DNA of 64,000 nucleotides from Microplitis mediator (GCF_029852145.1 NC_079969.1:20429860-20493859); one strand, 5' to 3'; positions 46,216-58,476 are shown, counted from the first letter of the stretch. The notes: generated from the sequence alone by a model not told the origin. Program-made: numbers and translations.

Positions 46216-47223
46216 TTAGGGTGTTTCATATTTAGGCGATATTTATTTTCTCTGTCCTACCTGAAAAACTAACAATTCATAGAACAAAAAAAATATTCCC
46301 GCTTGAAAAAAAATTCTAAGTCAATCAGGGGCTTAGCGCATCGAAAAATTCGATTTCCCATTTAAATAACATGAGAAAAAAAATTTTTTTTAGTTTGGAA
46401 TTTTTCACCTCGGCAATGGCTTATTGTACGAATAAGCTCAGCATACATTTTTGTAGGGAATTCAACGCTCTTAAAAAAAGTTTCTTATCATTTTTCGATT
46501 AATCTATCTGTTCAAAAGTTATTGGACCTCGAAGTCAAGTTAGAGTAAATTTTGAGATCTTTTTACTTTTCCGCCGAAACTATCGGACTTATCATAAAAT
46601 GTCATAGAATCTTTTTTGTAGACAATTTCATTTCCAACAAATTATCTCTGATAATTTTTTTTTTTATTCGGCACTGTTTTCTAATTATTTTCATTTTAAT
46701 TACAAGCTCCTAAAAAAATAGTGTTCTGATCGATTTTAAGAAAATGGAAATAACTAGAAAACAATGCAGAATTGAAAAAAAATTTATCAGAAATAATTTG
46801 TAGGAAATAAAATTGTCTACAAAAAAGATTCTATGACATTTTATGGTAAGTCCGATAGTTTCAGCAGAAAAGTAAAAAGATCTCAAAATTTACTCTAACT
46901 TGACTTCGAGGTCCAATAACTTTTGAACAGATGGATTTATCGAAAAATCATAAGAAACCTTTTTTAAGAGCGTTAAATTTCCTACAAAAGTGTATGCTGA
47001 GCTTATTCGTACAATAAGCCATTGCCGAGGTAAAAAATTCCAAACTAAAAAAAATTCTGTTTCCCATGTTATTTAAATAGGAAATCGAATTCTTCGATAC
47101 GCTAAGCCCCTAATTGACTTAGAATTTTTTTTCAAGCGGGAATATTTTTTTTTGTACTAAAAATTGTTAGTTTTTCAGGTAGGACAGAAAAAAATAATAT
47201 CGCCTAAGTATGAAACACCCTAA
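46216..47223. mobile_element. 1.0-kb fold-back element, TTAGGGTGTTTCAT ends, TA duplication
   Basis: Ends TTAGGGTGTTTCATA and complement, TA at 46214-46215 and 47224-47225. Arms of ~490 bp are nearly identical (CCTCGGCAATGGCTTATTG; GACTTATCATAAAATGTC versus its complement). Related arm at 4175-4548. No gene. Confidence 0.9.
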
Positions 47224-47399
47224 TACATATTCATGTACAAGTATATGCATATACATGTATACTTGCAACATTGATATACAATAGTATATTACATCAAACT
47301 TTTGATAATTAACCAAAATAACTAGACAGCAGAAAATAAAATTTTTTTTCTTTTCAATTACTTTTTGAATAAAAAAGATTTTTGTTAGTCAAAAAATAA

Positions 47400-47839
47400 A
47401 AAAAATAATCGGTCTATCGGTAGACTCTTCAGGCCAGCCCAAAGCTTTTCGCTGCTTTCGAGCTCCTTGAGCTCGAAGAAGTTGTTGTGAATACATTTTC
47501 GGGCGCTTCGAGCTCGAAAATACTTTTGTGTGCCATTGTTTTCGAAAAAAAACGTTTTTTAGCATTTCTTTCTCCCGCGATGTCTTTCGAACAAATTAAC
47601 TGATTCAGATGGTTGAGGTCGCATTCAACGCGGCTTATAAAGTTCTAGAGCTGAGTAGATTTTGAAGTCGATCGTTCAACTCGTTTCTGAGAAATCAATA
47701 AAAAACTAAAAAAAAAAATTTTTTTCTCGTAATTCGCTAATATTTTCGAGTCTACTTCATCGAATGATCTGAAATTTCCAGAAAAATTGATGGCTAACAA
47801 GCTCTTTTGATTGCCGTCTTAACCATCCAACTCGGTTCC
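47400..47839 (-). repeat. AACTTCCCGCT-family repeat, copy E (cut by an LTR)
   Basis: Reverse orientation: starts ATCGGTCTATCGGTAGAC, then CTCGAAAATACTTTTGTG, AGCATTTCTTTCTCCCGCG and GAGTCTACTTCATCG; ends abruptly at the TG of the LTR at 47840, before where the GT tract would be. Confidence 0.85.
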
Positions 47840-48871
47840 TGTTGTAATAATAATTAAATAAATGCATGCCAGGACTGGTTGGTGGTTGGGATGTTGGAAA
47901 AATACGCATATTTAAAAATATAACAATATTTTTATTTGTCAAAGCACATAATATCACTGGGTTACAAAATTAAATCGTTGATTTAATTTATTAATACTGT
48001 TAAATGTCTGAGCTCATGAATACGTAATTAATTGAATGCAAATTATAAAATTGAGCTCAAATAATTGTTTGAAATAATTGAAGTAATTAATCTGAGTTTA
48101 TTTGAACACTGATTTGATTGTAGAAATGTCATGATAATAAGTAACATGAAATCAGAGGTTACTGAGCGAAATTAATAGCTGAACACTTTAATAACTATGC
48201 TTAAGGGCACCAAATGTATGATATTTGAGTATATTAAATCTCGAGAAAATTGGACACTAAGTTTAATTAATTGCAATGAGTCTAATAATAATAATAATTT
48301 ACACTGATTTTAAAATGGTTATGAACACGTGGTGGCATGATTGCAGAGGCTACTGAGCGAGAATTTAAATTCAATTAAAATATTGATCATAAATAATCAG
48401 GATAATTATTAAGTTGAGTCTTTGACTTATATAAACACTTGAATTAATTAATTGATGAATAATTAAGCACCTGGAATGGTTCCCGTCGGAATAACCTCTT
48501 CAAAAACGTAGTCGTTGATCACTTGAATTCTGAGTTCTTGATATTAATTATTTTATTGAGTTCTGATTTGTGAATTATTTAAATAATTATATAATTTTGG
48601 AGCTCGATGATTTCTTGATTCATTTAGATAATTATTGTTATTTATTTTCTCGAGATGAGTACGAAATAATGAGTTTAATTGGAGCACGTGTTTACACTTG
48701 ATAAGTATATAAACGAAACATAATGGCGTCGGTTTTCTCGACACGAGGCAGGAAACAGCAAATGCGCATGATCAAGTTTAAATTTATGACACTAGGCCCC
48801 GGTAGGTGCTGCCTCTATCTGCCGGAAGTGCAGCTACATTTGAATTTGACTGTAGATGTGATTACGCAACA
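47840..48871 (-). mobile_element. 3' LTR of a Bel/Pao-like retrotransposon
   Basis: 1032 bp with TG...CA ends: minus strand TGTTGCGTAATCAC to ATTATTACAACA. Directly upstream on the minus strand lies a polypurine-like tract, GGCGGGCGAAA, and then pol, as expected for a 3' LTR. No 5' LTR: the element is truncated at ~49953. Confidence 0.85.
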
Positions 48872-48883
48872 TTTCGCCCGCCA

Positions 48884-49953
48884 TCAGCAACAGAGTTGGT
48901 GATTGATGAGTTCTTGAGTACGTGATCTTTCGTTGAGCATGTCATTGAACCAGTTGAGTTGTTTTTCGTCATCTTCTTGAGGTTCTGGTTCTATTGGTAA
49001 GAGTGCAACCTTCGTAATTAGACGAGTGAGTGTCGAGTTCACTGTTTTGAGTGTAGCAACCCTGGTCAATCCATCTTTGCGAGGATGGAGTGCAATGATA
49101 CAAGCGAGAGGCCACTTGGTTGGTGGAAACCTTTCGTCGGTGAGTAGTACAAGTGACCCAACTTGAATGTGATGAGTTGGACGTTGCCACTTGGTGATTG
49201 CCAGTTGTCTTTGCAGATAACTTGTAGACCAATGATTCCAGAACTGCTGAACACGTTGTTGTAAAAATTGCCATCTAGACAATCGAGAACTATTTGTATC
49301 GATGAGTGCAGGTTCAGGAATCATGTTGAGTGCTCGTCCAATTAAAGAGTGACCAGGAGTGAGTGCGTCAATGTCATCTGGATCTTCCGTGATTGGCTCC
49401 AATGGTCTTGAATTCAGGATAGCTCCTGCGTCTCTAATTTTTAAGTGATATTGGACCAGCATGGCCAACTCCAGTGTGCGTGAATGCAGATGATGGAGTG
49501 ACTCGTGATACTGGTAGCTGACCCATCAGTTGTTGAGCTCTATCAGCACGATGTTGTGCGCATTTTATACATTTAAGTATAACTGAGTGTATTGGTTGTC
49601 TAGCGCCAATGATCCAGTACTTTTGTCGTATGAATGCAAGAGTGAGTACTACCATGCATGGTACGCTGATGAGCATCAGAGATGATGAGTTTAGTGAGTG
49701 CCGCATTCCGTGGTAGAATAGCAAGATGCTTACTTTGGTCTTGATTTGGAGCATTTTCCAATCGTCCACCTACTCGAATGATGCCGTCAGTGTCAATGAA
49801 TGCAACCAATCGAGCAAATGGATGACCATTTGGCCATGGTGCGTGTTTGGAGTACATGTTGATCTCGTTTGAGAAATGAATGTGTTGAGTTTCTTTGATA
49901 CAGAAGTTGAGTGCAGAAATTACTTCGTCAGAAGTAATTGGAGTCTTGAGTGA
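48884..49953 (-). pseudogene. Bel/Pao pol, 3' part with integrase core deleted
   Basis: From the 5' side: ISALNFCIKETQ, then GIIRVGGRLENA and LTKLIISDAHQRTMHG, the N-terminal part of the Bel/Pao integrase. A frameshift near 49660 moves the zinc-finger region (RQKYWIIGARQPIHSVILK then CIKCAQHR) to another frame, which reaches GVGHAGPI, the start of the catalytic core. There the core (the D,D,E region) is missing: a third frame starts at once with DAGAILNSRPLEPI, the post-core DUF5641-type domain (LTPGHSLIGRALN, LSRWQFLQQRVQQFWNHW, HPRKDGLTRVATLKT), and ends at 48884. The protein would integrate the element's DNA; two frame changes and the deletion make it dead. The rest of gag-pol and the 5' LTR are gone. 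Confidence 0.85.
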
Positions 49954-50897
49954 TGAGTTATATTAAGTTGTATATAACATTATGAAATTACAAGAGCACG
50001 TTTTATATGGTAATACATAACCATGTATGATCATATATGATGATATGAAATCTGATATGACCTTATAAAATTTTTCTAAGAATTTAGGTAATTACTAAAA
50101 ATTTATGTGATTTTATATAAAGTTATAAATAAATTTGTATGATTACAAAAGAGTTTAATACGGTTATAAAAACTCATATATGATTAAATAAAAGTTTCCT
50201 TGTTGAAACAAACTCATGGATTCTCATGAAAAAAACATGTTTTTTTATGAGACTTTATGAGCTACAAAATTTTCTATGAGAAACAAAAAATTTGCTCATA
50301 AAACTCTTTATGAGAATTTATGGGTTTTTATTTTGTTCATTATCTTAAGCGATATATCTTATACAATTTTCATGGGAATGAATGAGAATTTTCATGTTAT
50401 GAGATACTGTAAGTCAAATCGTCAGAAACTTCCATAAGATTGAATATAGATAATTTCTTTATGATTTTTTATAAGTATTTACTACTTTACTCTTAATGAG
50501 AGTTTATACAGAATATCCTGATACATAAAAGTCTCTCAAATTCTCATCAATTTTATTCATGTAAAAATACCTGCGAGTTTTATGAGTTTGAATGGGACTT
50601 TATCTAAAGTTGAATTCTCTTAAAAAATTTTAGAGTATTTAAAAGATTTTATAAGACATTTCCGCAGAATAATGAATGCAAAAATTTTAAAAGATTTAAT
50701 AAGTAATTTCAGTGCCAAATGCACATCAATTTCTCATAAAAATATTTTTATTTGGTTACTTTATTTATGGGTTTCTAAGAGACTTATCTAACAAGAAATT
50801 TCTCTTAAATTACTATTCAAACGTTCAAATAAATAAAAAGTTCCTACATGATTATTAACTATATTATTTCTACTTAACAAATTTCAAAGAAATATAA
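49954..50897. repeat. AT-rich repeats of TATAAAATCATATAA and ATGAGAATTTATG type
   Basis: First part (to ~50200) resembles 60164-60660 (short TTATATGATTTTATAA units). Second part repeats TTATGAGACTTTATGAG-like units, which resume at 51414-51560 after the GC-rich hairpin element. No gene. Confidence 0.55.
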
Positions 50898-51413
50898 TAA
50901 ATTTTATTCAACTCATGCGCGCTATTCACGTTTTATCATGCCTAAAATGCGAACCCTAAATGGCCGTTTACCGACTGGTGAAAAATTATTTGTCAAAACG
51001 CAATAAAGATGTCTACTATCCCGGCCATTGTGACGTAATGAAAATAAACGTAACTATCTTTCGAGCTCTTACTGAATATGGGGTAATTACAATTCCCTGT
51101 TGTTACCCATTGAGTAGCTAAGATTGTGATGCCGAATGTTTTTTTTCACCATGTCACTAAACAGCTATTGAGACTTCGCTTTTTAGGCGATTAATAAAAC
51201 GTGAATAGCGCATTTGAGTTGAATAAAATTATGGGCGCAACATGTACGGTAAGTCATAATCCGTCACCCGCGATGTGTTTAGCACTCGTCTCCGGTGCGC
51301 AGTATGCACTCGCTTCGCTCGTGCCTGCGCACCTCCGACTCGTGCTAAACGCATCGCGCTGACACATTATGAATCACTTACCCTACTAGTTACGCCAATA
51401 ACTATTATTTCTT
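50898..51413. mobile_element. GC-rich fold-back element, copy 2 (left arm lost)
   Basis: Inverted copy of the element at 18079-18717, complete at the right (GTTACGCCAATAACTAT) and cut at the left near TTTATTCAACTCATG. The internal frame starts at 50961 on the plus strand as MAVYRLVKNYLSKRNKD but stops at a TAA near 51119, about 53 codons. Confidence 0.8.
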
Positions 51414-51740
51414 CATGTTGAATTTGTCATCTTATGAGATCCGATGAGAACTTCGTATATATGAGAATGACATAAATTCCTCATAAAATCTATTTTTCGA
51501 AAACGCTAGATTTATGAGATTCGATGAGACTTTTTTAAAAATCAGTAACTCTCTGAAAATCTTTTGCTGTTAGCGGATTTGTTGTGGTCAACTATTGAAA
51601 AATATAAAGCTTAATGGCATACAATTAATCAACTTCTAAAGTTGATATTCTAGTTCAAAAGTTTTATCAAAAACAAGTACTAAAAAAAATGTTTGATTCA
51701 GAACCGTTATTAGATAATAATAAATATTGAATACTAATTC

Positions 51741-52100
51741 AAAATATGATTACCATCTAATTATAAGACAAAAATTCTTTTTCAATCGCATAAATTTATT
51801 CAAAATCGCTAAAAATGATGCAAAGATAAGGTATTTGCACATAAAACCTCATAGGGAAATCGCAGTCGATTATTCATACGTTCTCATTTAATTATAAGAC
51901 GAAAACAGCTTTCCATCGCATAAATTTATTCAAAATCGCTTGAAATGATATAAAAATCTACTATTTCCACATAAAACCTTAAAGAAACATTGCAGTTAAT
52001 TAATTGAACGTTCCCATATAAGTATAAGTCAAAAATCCCTTTCAATCGCATAAATTAATAAGATTGAATGGAAATTCCGTCTTATAATTAAATCAGAACG
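51741..52100. repeat. ~131-bp tandem repeat, about 2.5 units
   Basis: TTATAAGACAAAAAT, TTATAAGACGAAAAC and TATAAGTCAAAAAT start at 51761, 51892 and 52022; each is followed by TTTCAATCGCATAAATT-like sequence. Confidence 0.75.
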
Positions 52101-53018
52101 TACACAGAAAAAAAAATTAACTTGGTTCAAGTAAATTATTTTCTTCAAAATAGCATTCTTGTTTCAAAACATCTAAACTTCTCAATTTAAAAAAAAGGTC
52201 AATCTTGAATAAATCAATTATAACTCTTCAATGGAGAATAAAAATTTTTCTTTCAAAAATTTTATTCTTGAAAGAAGCGTTTTCAGTGTTCAAACAAGAT
52301 GCATATTTATTTCTCCCAAGAATTTTTTTCTCTTGGTTTGAGGCCGATAATATTGACTCAGGATGATACCGACTTAGTTTGAGTATAGCGAACTTTTTGA
52401 ATCAGGATGTTATTTTATTTTGATTGAGAAATATACAAATATATTTTTTAAAATTATTAATCAGTTTATTACTACAATAGATACTTATACTAATTTTTAA
52501 ATTTGAAGTTTAATGCATATTTTTATTTAAAAAAAAATTGATTTATGCTAAAAATTTAAATAATATTTTCGTTCAATGACCACATTTTCAATAATAGAAA
52601 ATTTGAGGTTATCCAGTAAATAAGCATTGACAATTAAATACATTTACTGTGAAAATCTTTAAAGTTTGAACACAGTCATTATTTACTACTTTAGGTATCA
52701 TGATAACGAAATTTGTTCATATTTATATCCATTAAACAAAAATAATTATCAACGGCGAGATTTATGTTTTGATACTTATACATAGTTGTGAACTTACAAT
52801 TCAAAACTAGGGATGGTAAAGTCGACTTCGATTTTAATCGAAAATCGATTTTTCACTCAAAATAATCGATTTTTTACAATCGAACTATCGTCATCGAAAT
52901 CGATTGATAATCGACTTCAAGCTTCCGACTTTAGTACGGTTGACGTCGCAACAGCAGCGCACCAAAGTCCGCAGATGCTATTTTCATGCAAATGGAAAAT
53001 ATAAAGACGAGATCTGTT

Positions 53019-53442
53019 CACGCAGAGAATTTTACAGTATTTTTTGCATCAAAAATTTATACACAAATTACTATAGTCATAGTAACATGAGGACAGTATG
53101 GAATTATTGTACAAATTATCAATACTGTAGAAATTTTTGAAATACATCGAACAGAATTCACAAGGTGCATTGTAATTTTGACAAAGCAACAAGTAAAATT
53201 CATACCAACTGCATAGTAAAATTTACCAGGCTAAATCAGAATATTTAGTATGCAGTTGGTATAAATTTTGTCTGTTGCTTTTTCAAAATTACAATGCACC
53301 TTGTAAATTCTGTTCGATGTATTTTAAAAATTTCTACAGTATCATTTGTTACTATGATCAAAATGTCCTCATGTTACTATGACTATAGTAATTTTTCTAT
53401 AAATTTTTGATGCAAAAAATACCGTAAAATTCTCTGTGTGTG
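53019..53442. mobile_element. 424-bp fold-back element, CACGCAGAGAATTTTAC ends
   Basis: Arms run inward through TCATAGTAACATGAGGAC and CAAGGTGCATTGTAATTTT with a centre near 53230. Inserted in the hAT. Confidence 0.9.
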
Positions 53443-53710
53443 ATTATGCCTAATAACTTATCGCTAGTAACACATAACTGTTTACATTTTTTTAATAACT
53501 TTCTCATGACTACATATTTTTTAGTACTAATAGTCTTTTTTACCGCTGTTTGCAATTTAAATTTCCAAATAAGTTCCTGTGATTCATAACAAACACCAAA
53601 TCAACAAATATGTCAAGTATAAACGATAAGTACGGAGAAATCATTTAGATCTAATAGGTTTAAGTGTTTGTTTTCGAATATTTTAAATTGTTGTTCTTGT
53701 ATGTTGATAT

Positions 53711-55028
53711 ACACGGAAAATAAAAAATAGTAGTGGCAACTCTCTGAGATAGTACTGAGTACTTTCTGTAAAAAAAAAAATTTCAGAAAGCACTGTATAC
53801 TATCTAGACTGTATCTACTACTCTCTAGAAAGTACTGAGTACTTTCCCAGACAGAATCCACCAATATCTCATATAGTACACTCTTAGACAGTAGTCAGTG
53901 GCATCTGTAAAGTAACGAGTACTTTGCCGGAAAGTATAGGCGCGTTCCTAAGATATTACAAGATACTATCTGCAGATAGCACGTGTGTCGATCTGTAGAT
54001 GGCAGTGGTTACTGCGGAAGACAGGACTGTATACTGTCTGAGATAGTAACCAGTACTTTCTCAAATAGTTTTCAGGAATATCCAAGACAATTAAAGTGAA
54101 TTACGATTTTGAATTTTATTATTTCATTAAATTAAGCCGAATCAAAATCAATTAACTAAGCAGTTTTTTTTTTTGTAACGCAAATAAGTTTATATTGTTT
54201 TAATTTTCAAAGATTTATTCAGCTATTTTTTTTTTATTTTCTACAGGTGAATTTTCTTTTCAAAAAAGAAAAATTTTAAACCTGACAATTTTTCAATCTA
54301 AATTACAAAACTTGTAATTAATAAGATAACTATAAAAAAGTATACTTTTTTGAAAAGAAAATTCACCTGTAGAAAATAAAAAAAAAATAGCTGAATACAT
54401 CTTTGAAAATTAAAACAATATAATATAAGTTGCGTTACAAAAAAAAAACTACATTCATTTAGTTAATTTTTTATTAATACCTTTTTATAAAATTGAACGT
54501 GAAAAAAATTTTGTTCGACACAATTAGTTTTTAATTATTTATTGGAATTATTAGCTATTACGACTTCATTCCCTGAATTAAAGTTAATTGATTTTGATTC
54601 GGCTTAATTTAATGAAATAATAAAATTCAAAATCGTAATTCACTTTTACTGTCTTGGATATACCTGAAAACTTTTTGAAAAAGCACTGGTTACTATCTCA
54701 GACAGTATACAGTCCTGTCTTGCGCAGTAACCACTGCCATCTACAGATCGACACACGTGCTATCTGCAGATAGTATCTTGTAATATCTTAGGAACGCGCC
54801 TATACTTTCCGGCAAAGTACTCGTTATTTTACAGATGCCACTGACTACTGTCTAAGAGTGTACTATATGAGATATTGGTGGTTTCTGTTTGGGAAAGTAC
54901 TCAGTACTATCCAGAGAGTAGTGGATACAGTCTAGATAGTATACAGTGCTTTATGAAATTTTTTTTTTTATAGAAAGTACTCAGTACTATCTCAGAGAGT
55001 TGCCACTACTATTTTTTATTTTCCGTGT
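53711..55028. mobile_element. 1.3-kb fold-back element, ACACGGAAAATAAAAAATAG ends
   Basis: Arms are near-identical (GTGGCAACTCTCTGAGATAG; CAGATAGCACGTGTGTCG) and themselves rich in AGTACTGAGTACTTTC. The right arm has an extra ~150 bp (54431-54590). Inserted in the hAT. Confidence 0.9.
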
Positions 55029-55606
55029 AGCTTAAAAGTATGGATATGTTGAAATAAAAGTTACAATATAAATATAAGTTTTGAATCTTTGTCTTTTAAG
55101 TAAATTATCATATTGTATGCAATAGTTTGCTTGAATGATAGAATAACCGAAAAAATCGATTAAAATCGATTGTGAACAACGATTAATCGATTCTTATAAT
55201 TACAAAAATTACGATTAATCGAAAAATCGAAAATCGATTTTTTGAATTCCGTTTCCATCCTTATTCAAAACTAACTACAACTAACTGAGAATTGAGAAAA
55301 ACAAGCAAATACGATATACTCATCGAGGTGCCACCTGGCGTCAAAATTTTTACTTCACCCAAGTAAATCTGTTACTTGGTTTGAGAGTTAAATTTATAGT
55401 GTGAAAAAAATGTACTTTTGAACCAAGCATATACAAATCTTGATTTAAGAATCCTGAAACTTCTTGAGCCAAGAAATAAATTCTTGAAGCAAAAATAATG
55501 GAATTTTTCAAACTAGTATTATATATCATCAGATCCTGCCAATTTTTAGATCTAATCATATATAAGTTACTGTTTATATGATTAAATAAAATCAGTTAAA
55601 TTAGTC

Positions 55607-55728
55607 AGAATAGTTTCCTAGAACCTCAAAACGTCAAGATCTGTTAGAAATTTGATTTTCGAAAATCGGACCGAAACCAATAACTTCCTGAATTTTCGTA
55701 AATTTTCAATTTTCGTAGAGGGAAGCTA
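55607..55728 (-). repeat. AACTTCCCGCT-family repeat, end fragment F
   Basis: TTTCCTAGAACCTCAAAACG through CCAATAACTTCCTGAATTTT to GAGGGAAGCT, reversed; ~120 bp of the family's first part. Confidence 0.7.
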
Positions 55729-56700
55729 AAAAGTATTTAATTTTAGCGATAAATATTAATGGATTTCAAACAGTAAGACTTATTACTATCAGAAAAAAGT
55801 AGTTTTTCAAAGATTATTAAATTGATTCAAACAGGAATAATGACAAAAACATATTCACTGAAACCAAGTATATAATTTTTTTATCTATTTATTTTAAATA
55901 CCAAATTATTGTTATTATCAATATGGTATTAAAACAATATATTCAACGTTAGTATATAACCTTCAGTGATAATTAGTGTGTTATTTAATTGATTGTATTA
56001 ATACGATAGTGATCAACGTTGGATAATATTATAAAAACTTCCTCATCTCACTCTTTGACATAAAAAGGCTGATGTGCCGGTTTTGTAACAATATATATAA
56101 ATATATATCTATATATATATATGTATGTGTACATGACTGTGTAAATTCTCTTACACAGATCGTTATTTTCGTTGTATAATCATGATCTTATATATATGAT
56201 CGTTATTATTTCTTTTTGTAAAAGTACCATGACGCATTAAAAAAAAATTAAAAAACTTGATTAATTTGTCGTTAAAGGTCAATTTTAATCACCTGCTCTT
56301 ATATTTTAAAACTATGCATTTATTTATATTTATATTCTATTAATAATTTTTTTATTTTAAGTACTAATATATTTGTTTGTACATTAAATCACAATATGTT
56401 CAATTATCTAGCTGTTTTCTTTAAATTTTTTCAATTATTCAATTTATTTTTATTATATCATTTTTGCTGATGTCGGAGGTGAAACTTGGAAGCATAAATT
56501 CTCCAATCATAGCTAATGTCATTCTCATAAACATCTTATTCCTTTATTTTGCATTTAAAATTATTTATATCAATATTTTATGGCTTAGATACTATATTAT
56601 TGATCATATAAATTATATTCTCAAAAAAAAAAAAATGTTAAAGTACAATAATCATCGTACAAGAAATCTGAAAAACAGTTGACTCTGTAGACCAACTCCA
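55729..56700. other. AT-rich, apparently unique; no gene recognised
   Basis: TA-rich tract near 56080-56120. The frame at 56464-56682 is hydrophobic and AT-driven, without domain support. Confidence 0.4.
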
Positions 56701-56701
56701 A

Positions 56702-57290
56702 AACTTCCCGCTTTTTTTCAGCTAGGAAAGCTCGAAATCGTAATTATTGGTAAACTTTTGAGCTCTTTAAGGTCAAAAAACGGCTGGATCGAGAATATAC
56801 ACATTTGGCTGAAAAAAGTAATGTTTATCAGGCAATATCTTCGGAACAAATAAACCGATTTGCACGTGCATTGCGGCAATCGAAAGAGCTTATTGAGACT
56901 TAGATTTGGTTAAACTTAAAATACAAATCGGTCAAGGAGTTTACGAGTTTACGAGCAACAAAACCTTGAAAAAAAAATTTTTTTTTATTTTTATTTTTCG
57001 TATAACTTGTAAACTACTCAGCTGATCGACTTCAAAATCTAATGAGTTCGAAGTCTTGGTGATCCCTTTAGATTGCCGCCAAGAACGTTTGAATCAGTTG
57101 ATTGGTTTCAAAGGAGTCGTCGGATAAAAAAAGTTTACACACACACGGACGGACGGACGGAAATAGTCAAAATATCTTTGTAGTAACGTCGAATTCCATT
57201 AACTTGGACAGTTAGTCTACGGAGGAGCGGAAATTTCTTGAAATTTCCGAGTTAACGGATATCTCTTCTCTCTTAAAAAGTAGGTTCCAT
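56702..57290 (+). repeat. Divergent AACTTCCCGCT-family repeat, copy G
   Basis: Starts AACTTCCCGCTTTTTTTC, contains GCGGCAATCGAAAGAGCTT and a short ACGGACGGACGGACGG tract where other copies have GT. More diverged than A-F. Confidence 0.7.
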
Positions 57291-57392
57291 AACATTCGGC
57301 CCGTGGACAAAATAAACGCGATAAAATAACCGAAAGACAAAATAACCTACGACATAATAACCGCGACAGAATAACCGTTCTGTACAAGCGCA

Positions 57393-58476
57393 CACTGATA
57401 GAAGGATTTGTTTGTATTTAATAAATCAATTTATTAAAATCTTTTTCAGATATTTTTTTGGGTGAAAAAAATATTTTTTTACTATTAACAATATTCGTTA
57501 GTATTAACAAAATCTATTTTTTATGAGAACAAAATTTTTGTAACTATTAAGAAGCTTTAATATATTGAAAAAAATATTTATTTCCACCAAATAAGATTTG
57601 TTAATAGTTAAAAAATATTTTGTTGGTGGTCGGTGTTGATAGATGGCTATACTTAACGCGTAGTAAAAAAATATATATGCATATACATGATTTTCATAGG
57701 ATAAGTTGCTTATTATTTTATACTTTGTGGAAAACAATTAATAAAATGGAAGCTTTGCTACAATCGTGGGATTTATACTCGATTTTTTGTGGTAAGTTGA
57801 CAGTTATATATAAGGTATATTCAGCAGCATCATTACTTAACCTATTCATTGTCTTGTCATCCTATTTTATTTTTTATATTCCGTTTCTAAAATTAACACT
57901 AAATTTATGAATTTACTTTTGTATTCCCACTCTAGTAAACCATATAACTGACTTTGAAATCCTTGGTGAATTCCTTACTAAAACTCGAGAAGAGACCCAA
58001 AAAGAAATGATCCCTAGTGTTTGTTTACGACTTCGTTTAAATAAAAAATATAATGAATATGTAGGTTTCTTTTTTATTTTACAACTATTTATTTTTTTAA
58101 TTTCAATTCATTATTCTCGAAAAATTATTTCAAATAATTTTATTATTGATAAATAATTTTATTTTATTTACAGATTTCCCATCACGAGAAGATTAATGTA
58201 AAACTTTTCTAAAAATAATAAGAGGAATTTTTTAAATATTAATAATCCAGTGTGTAAATACTAATAAATGATTTATTAAATATTAATAAATCATTTTTTA
58301 TATGTTAATAAATCATTTGTTAAATAGTAATAAATATTTGGTTAGCACAAAAAAATCGCTGCTAATAAATGATTTGTTAACTGTTAATAAATATTTGTTA
58401 AGGACCTATCCTCTAATAAATTATTTATTAAATATTAACAAATCTTTTTAAATACAAAAAAATCCTTCTATCAGTG
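57393..58476 (+). mobile_element. 1084-bp inverted-end element carrying a three-exon mini-gene
   Basis: Ends CACTGATAGAAGGATTTG and the exact complement (18+ bp). Both subterminal regions, mainly the right one (58215-58460), repeat ATTAATAAATGATTTGTTAA-type motifs, likely binding sites for a transposase supplied elsewhere. Between them lies the gene at 57746-58212. No transposase domain is encoded. Confidence 0.8.
57746..58212 (+). CDS. Three-exon 69-aa SAM-like protein inside an inverted-end element
   Basis: Exon 1 57746-57791 (MEALLQSWDLYSIFC), intron 57792-57935 (GTAAGT ... CCCACTCTAG), exon 2 57936-58060 (VNHITDFEILGEFL ... IPSVCLRLRLNKKYNEY), intron 58061-58173 (GTAGGT ... TTTATTTACAG), exon 3 58174-58212 (ISHHEKINVKLF, TAA). 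Phases agree at both junctions and no stop interrupts the 69 codons. The spacing LLxSWxL ... I...L..FL ... IPS...R.......Y resembles the short SAM-type helical domain often found at the N-terminus of insect transposon-linked proteins; this is pattern recognition, not a search. SAM domains mediate protein-protein contacts, so it might be a partner or regulator of a transposase. The product may be a cut-down version of a longer protein, since it ends soon after the domain. Promoter is unknown; expression unproven. Confidence 0.55.

Larger units (their letters stand above)
52808..55263. mobile_element. Non-autonomous hAT element with 8-bp duplication
   Basis: Ends TAGGGATGGTAAAGTCGA and CCATCCTTA; TTCAAAAC duplicated at 52800-52807 and 55264-55271. 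Both subterminal regions are dense in AATCGATTTT. Eight-bp duplication and a TAGGGATGG start are hAT hallmarks. No transposase; the interior is filled by two later palindromes. Confidence 0.85.
52103..55560. mobile_element. Inverted-end element with TTGGTTCAAG/CTTGG motifs, interrupted by a hAT
   Basis: Left TACACAGAAAAAAAAATTAAC and AGAATTTTTTTCTCTTGG; right ACTTCTTGAGCCAAGAAAT and ACTTGGTTTGAGAG. Similarity between the sides is patchy, so borders are approximate. The hAT sits in the middle. Confidence 0.45.

Noticed and set aside
48553..48744. Minus-strand frame in the Bel/Pao LTR
   Set aside because: Inside the LTR (47840-48871) and without any domain.
57620..57910. A single 96-aa frame covering exon 1 of the mini-gene
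   Set aside because: It reads through the GTAAGT donor into intron sequence; the spliced three-exon model is in phase and ends at a natural stop.
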